Positions 42,296 to 50,105 of a stretch of DNA of 64,000 bases are shown here, one piece after another. The stretch covers positions 496,001-560,000 of the forward strand of contig NZ_JAHPYF010000001.1 in the NCBI RefSeq assembly GCF_019041915.1, given 5' to 3'. The first letter of the stretch is position 1; every line of letters begins with the position of its first letter. The translations under genes and the position numbers were made by a program. The DNA is from Collinsella sp. MSK.8.10 (GTDB lineage Bacteria > Actinomycetota > Coriobacteriia > Coriobacteriales > Coriobacteriaceae). The notes under the pieces are model-generated. The model was not told the DNA's origin, did no database searches, and saw only the letters and a program-made list of their open reading frames with translations.

Positions 42296-43155
42296 TATTT
42301 ACCGTCCAGCAGACGCAGGTGCTTAAGCGAGAGGTCGAGAATCGGCGCAGAGTGCGTCAATGCCCCCGAGCTAATGTAGTCGACGCCCAGATCAGCCAGG
42401 GCGCGGATATTGCTGGCATCCACATTGCCCGAGCACTCGGTCTTGGCGCGACCGGCGATAAGCTCTATGGCGGCGGCCATGTCGTCATGGGTCATGTTGT
42501 CGAACATGATGATATCGGCGCCGGCCTCCACAGCCTCGCGCACCATGTCCAGGTTCTCGCACTCGATCTCGACCGTCGTGGTAAACGATGCATGGGCGCG
42601 CGCCATCTCGATCGCACGCGTCACGCCACCGGCGGCATCGATGTGGTTGTCCTTGAGCATGACGGCCGTCGACAGGTTGTAGCGGTGGTTGCTGCCGCCG
42701 CCGATCTCGACCGCCGCCTTCTCAAACACGCGCATGCCCGGCGTGGTCTTGCGCGTGTCGACGAGCACGGTCTTGGTGCCCTCGAGCGCCGCGGCCATGC
42801 TGTGCGTGTAGGTAGCGATGCCGCTCATGCGCTGCAGGTAGTTGAGCGCCACGCGCTCGCCCGAAAGCAGCACGCGCGCATCGCCGCGCACCTGACCCAC
42901 ATGGTCGCCGGCGTGCACCTCGTCACCGCCGGCAACGTCGAACAGCACCGAGCTCTGCGAATCCAACAGCTCAAAGGTGCGGGCGAACACATCCAAGCCG
43001 GCGATGATGCCGTCGGCCTTGGCGATAAGCTCAACGGTAGCGGGACGCGCCGTGGGGCACACGCTCGCCGTGCTCACGTCCTCAAACGTGATGTCCTCGC
43101 GCAGAGCCTGCAAAATCAGATCATCGACGACGAGCTTCATGGTAATGGGATTCAT
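42295..43155 (-). CDS. nadC: Nicotinate-nucleotide pyrophosphorylase
   Basis: Quinolinate phosphoribosyltransferase, 286 residues: ARVLLSGERVALNYLQRMSG near residue 92, TRKTTPGMRVFEKAAVEIGG near 135, KDNHIDAAGG, and EIECENLDMVREAVEAGADI. Converts quinolinate and PRPP to nicotinate mononucleotide. The stop lies at the niaR start, three bases after nadB. Confidence 0.97.
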   Translation of the reverse strand: MNPITMKLVVDDLILQALREDITFEDVSTASVCPTARPATVELIAKADGIIAGLDVFARTFELLDSQSSVLFDVAGGDEVHAGDHVGQVRGDARVLLSGERVALNYLQRMSGIATYTHSMAAALEGTKTVLVDTRKTTPGMRVFEKAAVEIGGGSNHRYNLSTAVMLKDNHIDAAGGVTRAIEMARAHASFTTTVEIECENLDMVREAVEAGADIIMFDNMTHDDMAAAIELIAGRAKTECSGNVDASNIRALADLGVDYISSGALTHSAPILDLSLKHLRLLDGK

Positions 43156-43158
43156 GGT

Positions 43159-44535
43159 CTACTCCTCCACGGCCTGCGTGCCGGCGGCACGGGCCAAATC
43201 ATCGATTGCCAGGATGTCGGCGCTCAGGGCGCGATGACGGCCATCGAGCGCGGGATCGCCCGCCTGCTCCACGGCCAGTGACTCGCCGGTACGCATATAC
43301 CACGCGGCGCGACGACCCCAGACCAGCGCTTCGAGCAGGCTGTTTGATGCAAGGCGATTCTTGCCGTGAACGCCGTTGCAGGCCGTCTCGCCCGCGGCGT
43401 AGAGCTCGGGCATCGAGGTGCGGCCGTCCTTATCGACCCATACGCCACCCATAAAGTAGTGCTGCGTGGGCGTAACGGGGATGGGCTCGTCCAAGATGTC
43501 GCGGCCGTCCTCAAGGCAGCGCGCGCGAATGTTGGCAAAATGCCCGGTCACCACATCGCGTTCGACGGGGGCGAAGCTCAGCCACTCGTGCTCGGTACCG
43601 TCCTGCTTCATCTGCTCGCGAATAGCGGCGGCGACCACATCACGCGGCTGAAGCTCGTCGGTAAAGCGCTCGCCGGCGGCGTTGAGCAAAATCGCGCCCT
43701 CGCCGCGGCAGCTCTCGCTGATCAGGAAGGTGCGGCCCGGCTGCGGCGAGAACAGTCCCGTGGGGTGGATCTGCACGTAGTCCAGGTGCTCCATCTTAAT
43801 GCCATGCTCCTGAGCGATGTAGCAGGCATCGCCCGTGAGCTGCGGATAGTTGGTCGAGTGGTCGTATACGCCACCGATGCCGCCCGTCGCCCACAGCGTG
43901 TGGCGGGCATGGATCTTAAACGGCTCGCCGGCATGCACGCCCTCGGCAGCATTTGCCAGCTCGTCGGCAGGACGAACCGAGTTGGCCTCGTCCACGGAAA
44001 CGGCGACGACACCGGCACACACCGTGGCGCCGTCACGCTCGCCCGTCAGGATATCGGTCATGGCCACGTGCTCCAAAATCTGCACGTTATCCAGCTTGCG
44101 AACGGCCTGGAGCAGCTTGGTCGTAATCTCCTTGCCGGTGATATCGGCATGGAAGGCAATGCGCGGACGGCTGTGCGCGCCCTCGCGGGTAAAGTCGAGG
44201 CTGCCGTCGGCCTTGCGCTCAAAATCCACGCCCAGCGCTAGCAGGTCGTTGATGACCGAACGGCTCGAGCGGATCATGATGTCGACGCTCTCACGGCGAT
44301 TCTCGTAATGACCGGCGTGCATGGTGTCCTCAAAGAAGGCATCGTAGTCCGATCCCTCAGGCAGCACGCAGATGCCGCCCTGCGCGAGCATCGAATCGCA
44401 CTCGTCGACAGCGCCCTTGGAGAGCATGATCACACGCGTGCTCGTCGGCAGATTGAGGGCCGCGTACAGGCCTGCCACGCCGCAGCCGGCAATGACGACG
44501 TCGCACTCCATATCGGGGTATTGCTTGGTTTCCAC
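43159..44535 (-). CDS. nadB: L-aspartate oxidase
   Basis: FAD-binding start METKQYPDMECDVVIAGCGV (GTG at 44535, with an AAAGGATT site), then GLYAAL; the substrate blocks SRPRIAFHADITGKEITT-type (here EGAHSRPRIAFHADITGKEI) and HPTGLFSP, SESCRGEGAIL. 458 residues, shorter than the E. coli enzyme (540), missing part of the C-terminal helical domain. Oxidises aspartate to iminoaspartate for NadA. The upstream open frame is shadow of nadA. Confidence 0.95.
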   Translation of the reverse strand: METKQYPDMECDVVIAGCGVAGLYAALNLPTSTRVIMLSKGAVDECDSMLAQGGICVLPEGSDYDAFFEDTMHAGHYENRRESVDIMIRSSRSVINDLLALGVDFERKADGSLDFTREGAHSRPRIAFHADITGKEITTKLLQAVRKLDNVQILEHVAMTDILTGERDGATVCAGVVAVSVDEANSVRPADELANAAEGVHAGEPFKIHARHTLWATGGIGGVYDHSTNYPQLTGDACYIAQEHGIKMEHLDYVQIHPTGLFSPQPGRTFLISESCRGEGAILLNAAGERFTDELQPRDVVAAAIREQMKQDGTEHEWLSFAPVERDVVTGHFANIRARCLEDGRDILDEPIPVTPTQHYFMGGVWVDKDGRTSMPELYAAGETACNGVHGKNRLASNSLLEALVWGRRAAWYMRTGESLAVEQAGDPALDGRHRALSADILAIDDLARAAGTQAVEE

Positions 44536-44552
44536 AGGAATCCTTTCCCTTG

Positions 44553-44585
44553 AATGTGACAAAGGGACTGTCCCTTTGTCACATT
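44553..44585. repeat. Perfect 33-bp palindrome between nadA and nadB
   Basis: AATGTGACAAAGGGAC and GTCCCTTTGTCACATT separated by one T. It lies three bases past the nadA stop and 17 bases before nadB. Similar to family C in containing GGGAC/GTCCC. Confidence 0.85.
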
Positions 44586-44588
44586 GTT

Positions 44589-45614
44589 CTAGCGCGCTGC
44601 GTACTCGAGCATGCGGTCGAGCGTGAGTTTGGCCTGGTCGGCAGCCTCGTCCGACACGCCGATCTGCACCTCGCCCTCGCCCGTCTCCAGGCAGCGCACG
44701 AGCTTTTCGAGCGTGATGAGATCCATGTTGACGCAGGTGGGCTGCACCGCGGGGAAGTAGAACTTCTTGCCGGTGCCCCGGCAGCGGCGCTCGAGCTCGT
44801 AGAGCACGCCGCGGACCGTCACGATAATGAACTCGCTCGCGTCGGACTCCTCGGCATACCTGATGATGCCGGCGGTGGAGCCGATGTAGTCGGCCTCGGC
44901 CAGAACGTCGGCCTTGCACTCGGGGTGCGCCAGCACGAGCGCGTCGGGGTGGGCCTCCGTCGCGTCGACGATCTGCTCGACGGTGATGATGTGATGGCGT
45001 GGGCAGTAGCCGTTGTTGAGGATGACGTGCTTTTGCGGCACCTGCTCGGCTACGAAGCGTCCCAGGTTTTGGTCGGGAATGAACAGGATATGCTGCTGCG
45101 GCAGCTCGGACACGATCTTAACGGCGTTGGAACTGGTGACGCACACGTCGCTCCAGCTCTTGATCTCGACCGTGGAGTTGACGTAGCAGACCACGGCAAG
45201 GTCGTCACCGTACTCGGCGCGCGCCGCGTCGACCGTCTCACGCTTGACCATGTGCGCCATGGGGCAGTCCGCGCCCGGCTCGGGCAGCAGCACGGTCTTG
45301 GTGGGGCTGAGCAGCTTGGCACTCTCGCCCATAAACTCCACGCCGCACAGCACGATGGTCTGCTGCGGCAGGCTCTTGGCAAGCTTTGCCAGGTAAAAGC
45401 TGTCGCCGACGTAATCAGCCACGGCCTGTACCTCGGGCGCCACGTAATAGTGCGCTAGGATCACCGCGTCACGTTGGGTTTTTAGTTGTTGAATGGCCTC
45501 GACAAGCTCTGCGGGCACCAGTGCCGCGCGCTCCGTTGCCGTCGTTGCCGATGCTAGGCCGGCCGCGATATCGCGTGCAAGCTCCGACGCATCCATGTTC
45601 GCGCTCTGTGCCAT
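44589..45614 (-). CDS. nadA: Quinolinate synthase A
   Basis: 341 residues. ILAHYYVAPEVQAVADYVGD near residue 53, CGVEFMGESAKLLSP, PEPGADCPMAHMV, and C-terminal cysteine QPTCVNMDLITLEKL hold the 4Fe-4S cluster ligands. Makes quinolinate from iminoaspartate and DHAP. First gene of the nad operon. The ATG at 45614 is preferred over a TTG before it. Confidence 0.97.
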   Translation of the reverse strand: MAQSANMDASELARDIAAGLASATTATERAALVPAELVEAIQQLKTQRDAVILAHYYVAPEVQAVADYVGDSFYLAKLAKSLPQQTIVLCGVEFMGESAKLLSPTKTVLLPEPGADCPMAHMVKRETVDAARAEYGDDLAVVCYVNSTVEIKSWSDVCVTSSNAVKIVSELPQQHILFIPDQNLGRFVAEQVPQKHVILNNGYCPRHHIITVEQIVDATEAHPDALVLAHPECKADVLAEADYIGSTAGIIRYAEESDASEFIIVTVRGVLYELERRCRGTGKKFYFPAVQPTCVNMDLITLEKLVRCLETGEGEVQIGVSDEAADQAKLTLDRMLEYAAR

Positions 45615-45649
45615 CAAGGCCCCTCTCTTTTGGCGAATCTTGGGGCTTT

Positions 45650-45678
45650 AGTATGACACCTAGGTTTACAGCTGACAA
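45650..45678 (-). promoter_or_regulatory. nadA promoter
   Basis: TTGTCA (45678-45673), 17 bases, CATACT (45655-45650) on the minus strand, inside the palindromic operator. Confidence 0.6.
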
Positions 45679-45699
45679 GACAGCTGTAAACCTAGGTGT
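45656..45699. promoter_or_regulatory. Probable NiaR operator
   Basis: A perfect 44-bp palindrome: ACACCTAGGTTTACAGCTG (45656-45674), six bases, CAGCTGTAAACCTAGGTGT (45681-45699). It overlaps the -35 element and spacer of the nadA promoter. Confidence 0.8.
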
Positions 45700-45907
45700 A
45701 AAGTTGAAATAAAGATTCAATCATGCGGCAGGTCCATTTTCGAACTGGCAAGCTGAGGATAGCCGAGCTCTCGATAGCGCAGGAGGCATCTTTCGCCACC
45801 GCAATACCGCTCGGCGCGAGTTGCGCGACGTGGGGCGCAAATGGGACACGCCTCCGCGAGCGGTCCGCACCCAATGTGGCAAAATCGAACTACTAAGGGG
45901 GCTCAGA

Positions 45908-46630
45908 ATGCTCAAGATTATTGCCTGCGACGACGACGTCGCTTTTCTAGATAGACTGCACCGGATGATCGACCGTTGGTCGAGCGAGACGGGCACGGCG
46001 GTCGATGTTGCGCTCGTCACGCGCGGCGAGGACCTGCTGGCCCGCCATGCCGCATCGCGCGCCGACATCATCTTGCTCGATATGATCATGCCGCTCGTCA
46101 ACGGCATGGACACCGCGCGCGAATTGCGCCAGGCCGATACCGCCGTGCGTCTGGTGTTTCTCACCTCATCGCCCGAGTTTGCACTGGAGTCCTACGAGGT
46201 CCGCGCCTTCGATTATCTGCTCAAGCCCGTGGCTTACGAACGCCTAGCGCAGTTGCTCGACGAGCTTTCGAGCATGCGCCCGGCGGCAACCGACGAGCTC
46301 GTGATCAAAACTTCCTTTGGCTACCACGCCCTGCGCCTGTCCGACATCGAATATGCCGAGGCGCGCAACAAGCACGTGGTCTTCCACCTGCGCGACGGAC
46401 GCGATATCGAGGCACTTGAGTCGTTCCGCAGCGTCGAAGACCGTTTGGCGCAAAATGCCACCTTCTTTAAATGCCACCGCAGCTACCAGGTCAACCTGCG
46501 CAATATCGATCACTTTGACCGCACGGACATCGTCATGCGCTCGGGCGCGTGCATCCCGCTTTCGCGCAGCTGCAAGCAGGGATTCCAAGACGCCTACTTT
46601 GCGGTGCGCTTTGAGGGTGGGAGACACTGA
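45908..46630 (+). CDS. LytTR response regulator (240 aa)
   Basis: Receiver domain with DDD at residues 8-10 and phospho-acceptor Asp in DIILLDMIMP, Thr/Ser in VFLTSS, Lys in LLKPV; C-terminal LytTR DNA-binding domain with LSDIEYAEARNKHVVFHLRD and FFKCHRSYQVNLRNIDHF. Start MLKIIACDDDVAF at 45908 after AAGGGGG. It pairs with the histidine kinase that starts inside its stop codon. Confidence 0.93.
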   Translation: MLKIIACDDDVAFLDRLHRMIDRWSSETGTAVDVALVTRGEDLLARHAASRADIILLDMIMPLVNGMDTARELRQADTAVRLVFLTSSPEFALESYEVRAFDYLLKPVAYERLAQLLDELSSMRPAATDELVIKTSFGYHALRLSDIEYAEARNKHVVFHLRDGRDIEALESFRSVEDRLAQNATFFKCHRSYQVNLRNIDHFDRTDIVMRSGACIPLSRSCKQGFQDAYFAVRFEGGRH

Positions 46631-47907
46631 TGGTCTCCACGGTCGAAATGATCCTTTGGGCAATCCACCACGCCACGACGCTGCTCTTTGGCGTCTTTGC
46701 CTCGGCGGCGCTGTGCGGTGTCGAGATCAACCGGCGTCATGCGCTTGAACTGGTGCTGGTCGGTGCCGTAACTGGATGCGCATTTGGCCTCGCCAATGCC
46801 GTCGGCGGCGAGCTTTTCGCCCGCCAGGTATATCCACTCGTCGTGCATCTGCCGCTCGTCATCTATTTGTGCGCGCGCTACCGCCTGAGCCCGCTGCTTG
46901 CCGTACTCGGCATTACGAGTGCCTATCTGAGCTGCCAGTTCAGCAATTGGATGGGCATTGCCGCATTTGCCGCAACCGATTCTCAGATCGCGTACTATCT
47001 GGCGCGCATCGCGACCACACTCGCCGTCTTTGCCGTCCTGTTGCATTGGGCCGGCGACATCGGTCCGCGCTTGGCGATTAAAAGCACCACCGAGCTGGGC
47101 ATCCTTTTAATCCTGCCGCTCGTCTATTACGTCTTTGACTATGCCACCAACGTCTACACCACGCTGTTCCACTCGGGCTCGGTGGTGACGGTTGAGTTTT
47201 TGGCATTTGCGCTCTGTGCCTTCTATCTTATGTTTCTTGCCGTTTACCTGCGCGAATACGAAGAAAAGGAAACCGCCGAGCGAGAGCGCTGGATGCTCGA
47301 AACCCGCGACAGCGCCGCCATCAAAGAGCTCGAGGCTTGGCGTCAATCTGGGCGCGAGCTGTCGATTCTTCGCCACGATATGCGCCACTTCCTACGCGGC
47401 CTGGCCGCTTTAATTGAGGAGGGCCACACCGACGAGGCGCTCAAACGCATCGATGAACTCTGCGAAGTCGGCGATCGCACCGCCGTACGCCGCTTCTGCG
47501 CCAACGAGACCGTAAACATCGCGCTTTCGTCATTTAACTCGGATATCAATAGAAACGGCATTACCGCCAACCTGCGCGCCGCCGTACCCGAAACCATCCA
47601 CGTAGGTGACGCCGACCTGTTTAGCGTGCTCTCAAATGCCTTGGAAAACGCTATCACCGCTGCAAGCGCCGCACCCCAAGGAAAGCGATTCGTCGACTTT
47701 GACCTGCGATTAGAGGACGGCCAGCTGCTGCTGTTAGTTTCCAACACGTTTGACCGCGCGCCGCGCATGGTCGACGGCATGCCCGTAGCCGGGCACACCG
47801 GACACGGCTTTGGAACCAAGAGCATTAAGCTTGCCGTCGAACGCATGAACGGCAACTGCCAGTTCCGCATTAACGGCGATCGGTTTGAGCTGCGCGCTGT
47901 GATGTAG
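46630..47907 (+). CDS. GHKL-family sensor histidine kinase (425 aa)
   Basis: Six or seven membrane helices in the first 200 residues, a coiled segment (EEKETAERERWMLETRDSAA), the phospho-accepting His in LSILRHDMRHFLRG, N-box LSNALENAITAASAA and G-box GHGFGTKSIKLAVERMNG. AgrC-like layout, typical partners of LytTR regulators in quorum or peptide sensing. Overlaps the regulator stop (TGATG). Confidence 0.92.
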   Translation: MVSTVEMILWAIHHATTLLFGVFASAALCGVEINRRHALELVLVGAVTGCAFGLANAVGGELFARQVYPLVVHLPLVIYLCARYRLSPLLAVLGITSAYLSCQFSNWMGIAAFAATDSQIAYYLARIATTLAVFAVLLHWAGDIGPRLAIKSTTELGILLILPLVYYVFDYATNVYTTLFHSGSVVTVEFLAFALCAFYLMFLAVYLREYEEKETAERERWMLETRDSAAIKELEAWRQSGRELSILRHDMRHFLRGLAALIEEGHTDEALKRIDELCEVGDRTAVRRFCANETVNIALSSFNSDINRNGITANLRAAVPETIHVGDADLFSVLSNALENAITAASAAPQGKRFVDFDLRLEDGQLLLLVSNTFDRAPRMVDGMPVAGHTGHGFGTKSIKLAVERMNGNCQFRINGDRFELRAVM

Positions 47908-47971
47908 AAGTGCGGCGCCGATCTCGAGGCGTGCCTTGCCCGCCAGACAATCGCTCGCCGGCGCTAATCCG

Positions 47972-48547
47972 CTACAGCGGAGCGGCCGCCGGGGTCAGCT
48001 GCTTGATGTATGCCCACATGCGCTGCTTGGCGGCTTTGTCAGTTAGCGCCGCCTCAAAACCGTCGAGCGCGAGCACGCGGCGACCCTGCACATGGGCGAC
48101 CAAGCCGGGCTTGAGCATGGCGGTGTCGAAGTCATCGATCGCCACGAGCATATCGGCGTAGGTCTCGCGCATGGCGTCAGCCGCGTTGTTGTCGAGCAGT
48201 AGCACCGCCTCGGGATCCAAAGCCTCAAGCGCCTCGCGGAACAGCTCGCACGGCAGAGTCTCGCCCACCGCGACCGCTCCGTCACCCACGCCGGCGACGC
48301 TTGCCAGCACGCAAAAATCCTCGGGCGCGTAGCCGATGGCCCCAAGCGCCTTGCGCAACGCCGTGCCATCCGGGCCGGCAGCAAGCTCGCCACCCGAACG
48401 CTCGGCGTCGTCCAAATCGCCTTTGACCAGAACGATCGGCGAGCACGCGTTGCCCGCGATACGCACGCCACGGACCGCAAGCGATGTGAGCTCCTGCTCG
48501 GCCGCCTGGGCGATGGCTTCTTTTTTCTGGCTTTGTGACGTGGACAT
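47972..48547 (-). CDS. Unknown protein, uracil-DNA-glycosylase-like layout (191 aa)
   Basis: Starts MSTSQSQKKEAIAQAAEQEL. The order of IVLVKGDLDDAERSGGELAA, DGTALRKALGAIGYAPEDFC and ELFREALEALDPEAVLLLDN follows that of family-4 uracil-DNA glycosylases (GEAPG-E-D... L-GL-ED... F-ELIL-P-V-LG), but the catalytic GEAPG and the cysteines are missing. It is probably an inactive relative. The 12-base GGAGAGCGC precedes the ATG at 48547. Confidence 0.5.
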   Translation of the reverse strand: MSTSQSQKKEAIAQAAEQELTSLAVRGVRIAGNACSPIVLVKGDLDDAERSGGELAAGPDGTALRKALGAIGYAPEDFCVLASVAGVGDGAVAVGETLPCELFREALEALDPEAVLLLDNNAADAMRETYADMLVAIDDFDTAMLKPGLVAHVQGRRVLALDGFEAALTDKAAKQRMWAYIKQLTPAAAPL

Positions 48548-48683
48548 GCGCTCTCCAATCGTTTGCGTGCCCACCATTATATAAAAGAGCTGCCCGCGAG
48601 TGGTTGCTTTGCGGGCGGCTGGGTATAAGCACGGTCGTACTGAGTTTTACGCGGCCGAGCCGCGTCGCATTATGGAGGTCACC

Positions 48684-49004
48684 ATGGCTGGCATTAATCA
48701 GATTACCCCCGAGAACTTCGATTCCATCGTTAACGACAGCCTGCCCGTGCTGGTTGATTTTTGGGCACCGTGGTGCGGTCCCTGTCGATCCCTCTCGCCC
48801 ATCGTTGACGAGGTTGCCGATGAGCTGGCGGGCAAGCTTGCCGTTGCCAAATGCAATGTCGACGACAACCAGGACCTGGCCATGAAGTATGGCGTCATGA
48901 GCATCCCCACGCTGATTGTGTTTAAGAACGGCGAGGAGATTGACCGCTCGGTTGGCGCTCTACCCAAGGCGAGGCTGCAGGCGCTGCTGGAGAAGCATCT
49001 GTAA
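48684..49004 (+). CDS. trxA: Thioredoxin
   Basis: 106 residues with the active site WAPWCGPCRSLSPIVDEVAD (WCGPC) and the cis-Pro loop MSIPTLIVFKNGEEIDR. Reduces protein disulfides. Start MAGINQITPENF after GGAGGTCACC; a Met 12 bases before lacks a site. Confidence 0.97.
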   Translation: MAGINQITPENFDSIVNDSLPVLVDFWAPWCGPCRSLSPIVDEVADELAGKLAVAKCNVDDNQDLAMKYGVMSIPTLIVFKNGEEIDRSVGALPKARLQALLEKHL

Positions 49005-49115
49005 TACGCTTGTTACTTACTCGCCGTCTATGAGCGCTTTTGCACCGCTCGCCGGACTTCTGGATGCACCGAGTGCAACCACGGATAGTATGGTAGTCAC
49101 AAACAGCCCCCAGTG

Positions 49116-49152
49116 AACGGGTGCGGGTCGCACAGACTCGTACCCGTTTTCT
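49116..49152 (+). terminator. Terminator after trxA
   Basis: AACGGGT (49116-49122) pairs with ACCCGTT (49142-49148), then TTCTT. Confidence 0.55.
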
Positions 49153-49225
49153 TATGCAACTGCGCGCAGAGCGGGCGTAGTAAAATCTGAACCACTGAAC
49201 TGCCCCATACAAAAGGAGATTTCCC

Positions 49226-49474
49226 ATGCATGATGTTGGAATGAACATGAGTCAGCTTGCCATGAGCGTCAAACAGGTCGACGACACCATCGAGCTCGCT
49301 CATGAGTGGAGCCATCAGCTGCTGCATGCGACCGAGAATTTTGACATGGAGCGCATCGGCGCCAAGCTCGAGGCCGCCATGGCCGCGCTGCACGAGGCGC
49401 ATGACGCGCTCGAGGGCTACGAGGAAGCCATCGAGGCCGACCACAACTCCGTCGGCTCCGTGAAGCTGGTGTAA
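49226..49474 (+). CDS. Small helical protein upstream of nikR (82 aa)
   Basis: Starts MHDVGMNMSQLAMSVKQVDD, a helical, acidic, His- and Met-rich protein (THE pattern LAHEWSHQLLHATENFDMER). It ends two bases before nikR, so the two are co-transcribed. Function unknown; a metal-related role would fit the setting. Confidence 0.55.
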   Translation: MHDVGMNMSQLAMSVKQVDDTIELAHEWSHQLLHATENFDMERIGAKLEAAMAALHEAHDALEGYEEAIEADHNSVGSVKLV

Positions 49475-49475
49475 C

Positions 49476-49988
49476 GTGGCCGAACATGAGCACGGCTGCG
49501 GGTACGAGCACGAGCATCCGCACGGGGCGGACGGTGACGCAGGCTGCCACTGTAGTGGCTCCGGCTCCGAGCTGGTCCGCTTTTCGGTTACCGCACCGGA
49601 CGACCTGCTGCGCCGTTTTGACGAACAGATCGCGCGCCGCGGCGACGTGGCCAACCGCTCCGAGGCCGTGCGCGACCTGATTCGCGCCTCGATCGCCAAA
49701 GAGCAGATGCGCACGCCCGATGAGCATGTTATCGGGTCGCTCACCATGATCTACGACCACCATACCGGCGACCTGACGCGCCGTCTGGACGAAGTGCAGC
49801 ACGACTACACCGACGAGATCGTATCGACCATGCACGTACATCTGGATCACCACAACTGCTTGGAGATCCTGGCGCTCAAGGGTCGCGGCGAGCGCGTCTA
49901 CGAACTGTCCGACCGCCTGCTGGGCCTGCGCGGCGTTAAGCACGGCGAGCTCACGTGCGCCGCCACCAAGCAGAGCCTGGGGCTGTAG
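49476..49988 (+). CDS. nikR: Nickel-responsive regulator NikR with His-rich tail
   Basis: Begins (GTG) MAEHEHGCGYEHEHPHGADG, a His/Cys-rich extension of about 35 residues, then the ribbon-helix-helix (VRFSVTAPDDLLRRFDEQIA) and the ACT-like nickel domain with HVHLDHHNCLEI and MIYDHH, which match the family nickel ligands. It controls nickel uptake and enzymes in other bacteria. It directly precedes the hyp genes, which deliver nickel to hydrogenase. Confidence 0.9.
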   Translation: MAEHEHGCGYEHEHPHGADGDAGCHCSGSGSELVRFSVTAPDDLLRRFDEQIARRGDVANRSEAVRDLIRASIAKEQMRTPDEHVIGSLTMIYDHHTGDLTRRLDEVQHDYTDEIVSTMHVHLDHHNCLEILALKGRGERVYELSDRLLGLRGVKHGELTCAATKQSLGL

Positions 49989-50007
49989 CGGGATTTCCCG
50001 CAGCGCA

Positions 50008-50087
50008 CCTGCCAAAAAGGGACAGGTTTGTTTTGGCAGGTTTAGAAGTTTTACCTACCAAAATAAACCTGTCCCTTTTTGGTCGGT
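50008..50087. repeat. Palindromic repeat family C
   Basis: Inverted arms with CCAAAAAGGGACAGGTTT pairing to AAACCTGTCCCTTTTTGG. Partial copy at 57848-57892; short related palindrome at 44553-44585. Confidence 0.8.
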
Positions 50088-50105
50088 TTTGATGAGGGGT
50101 GTCGC

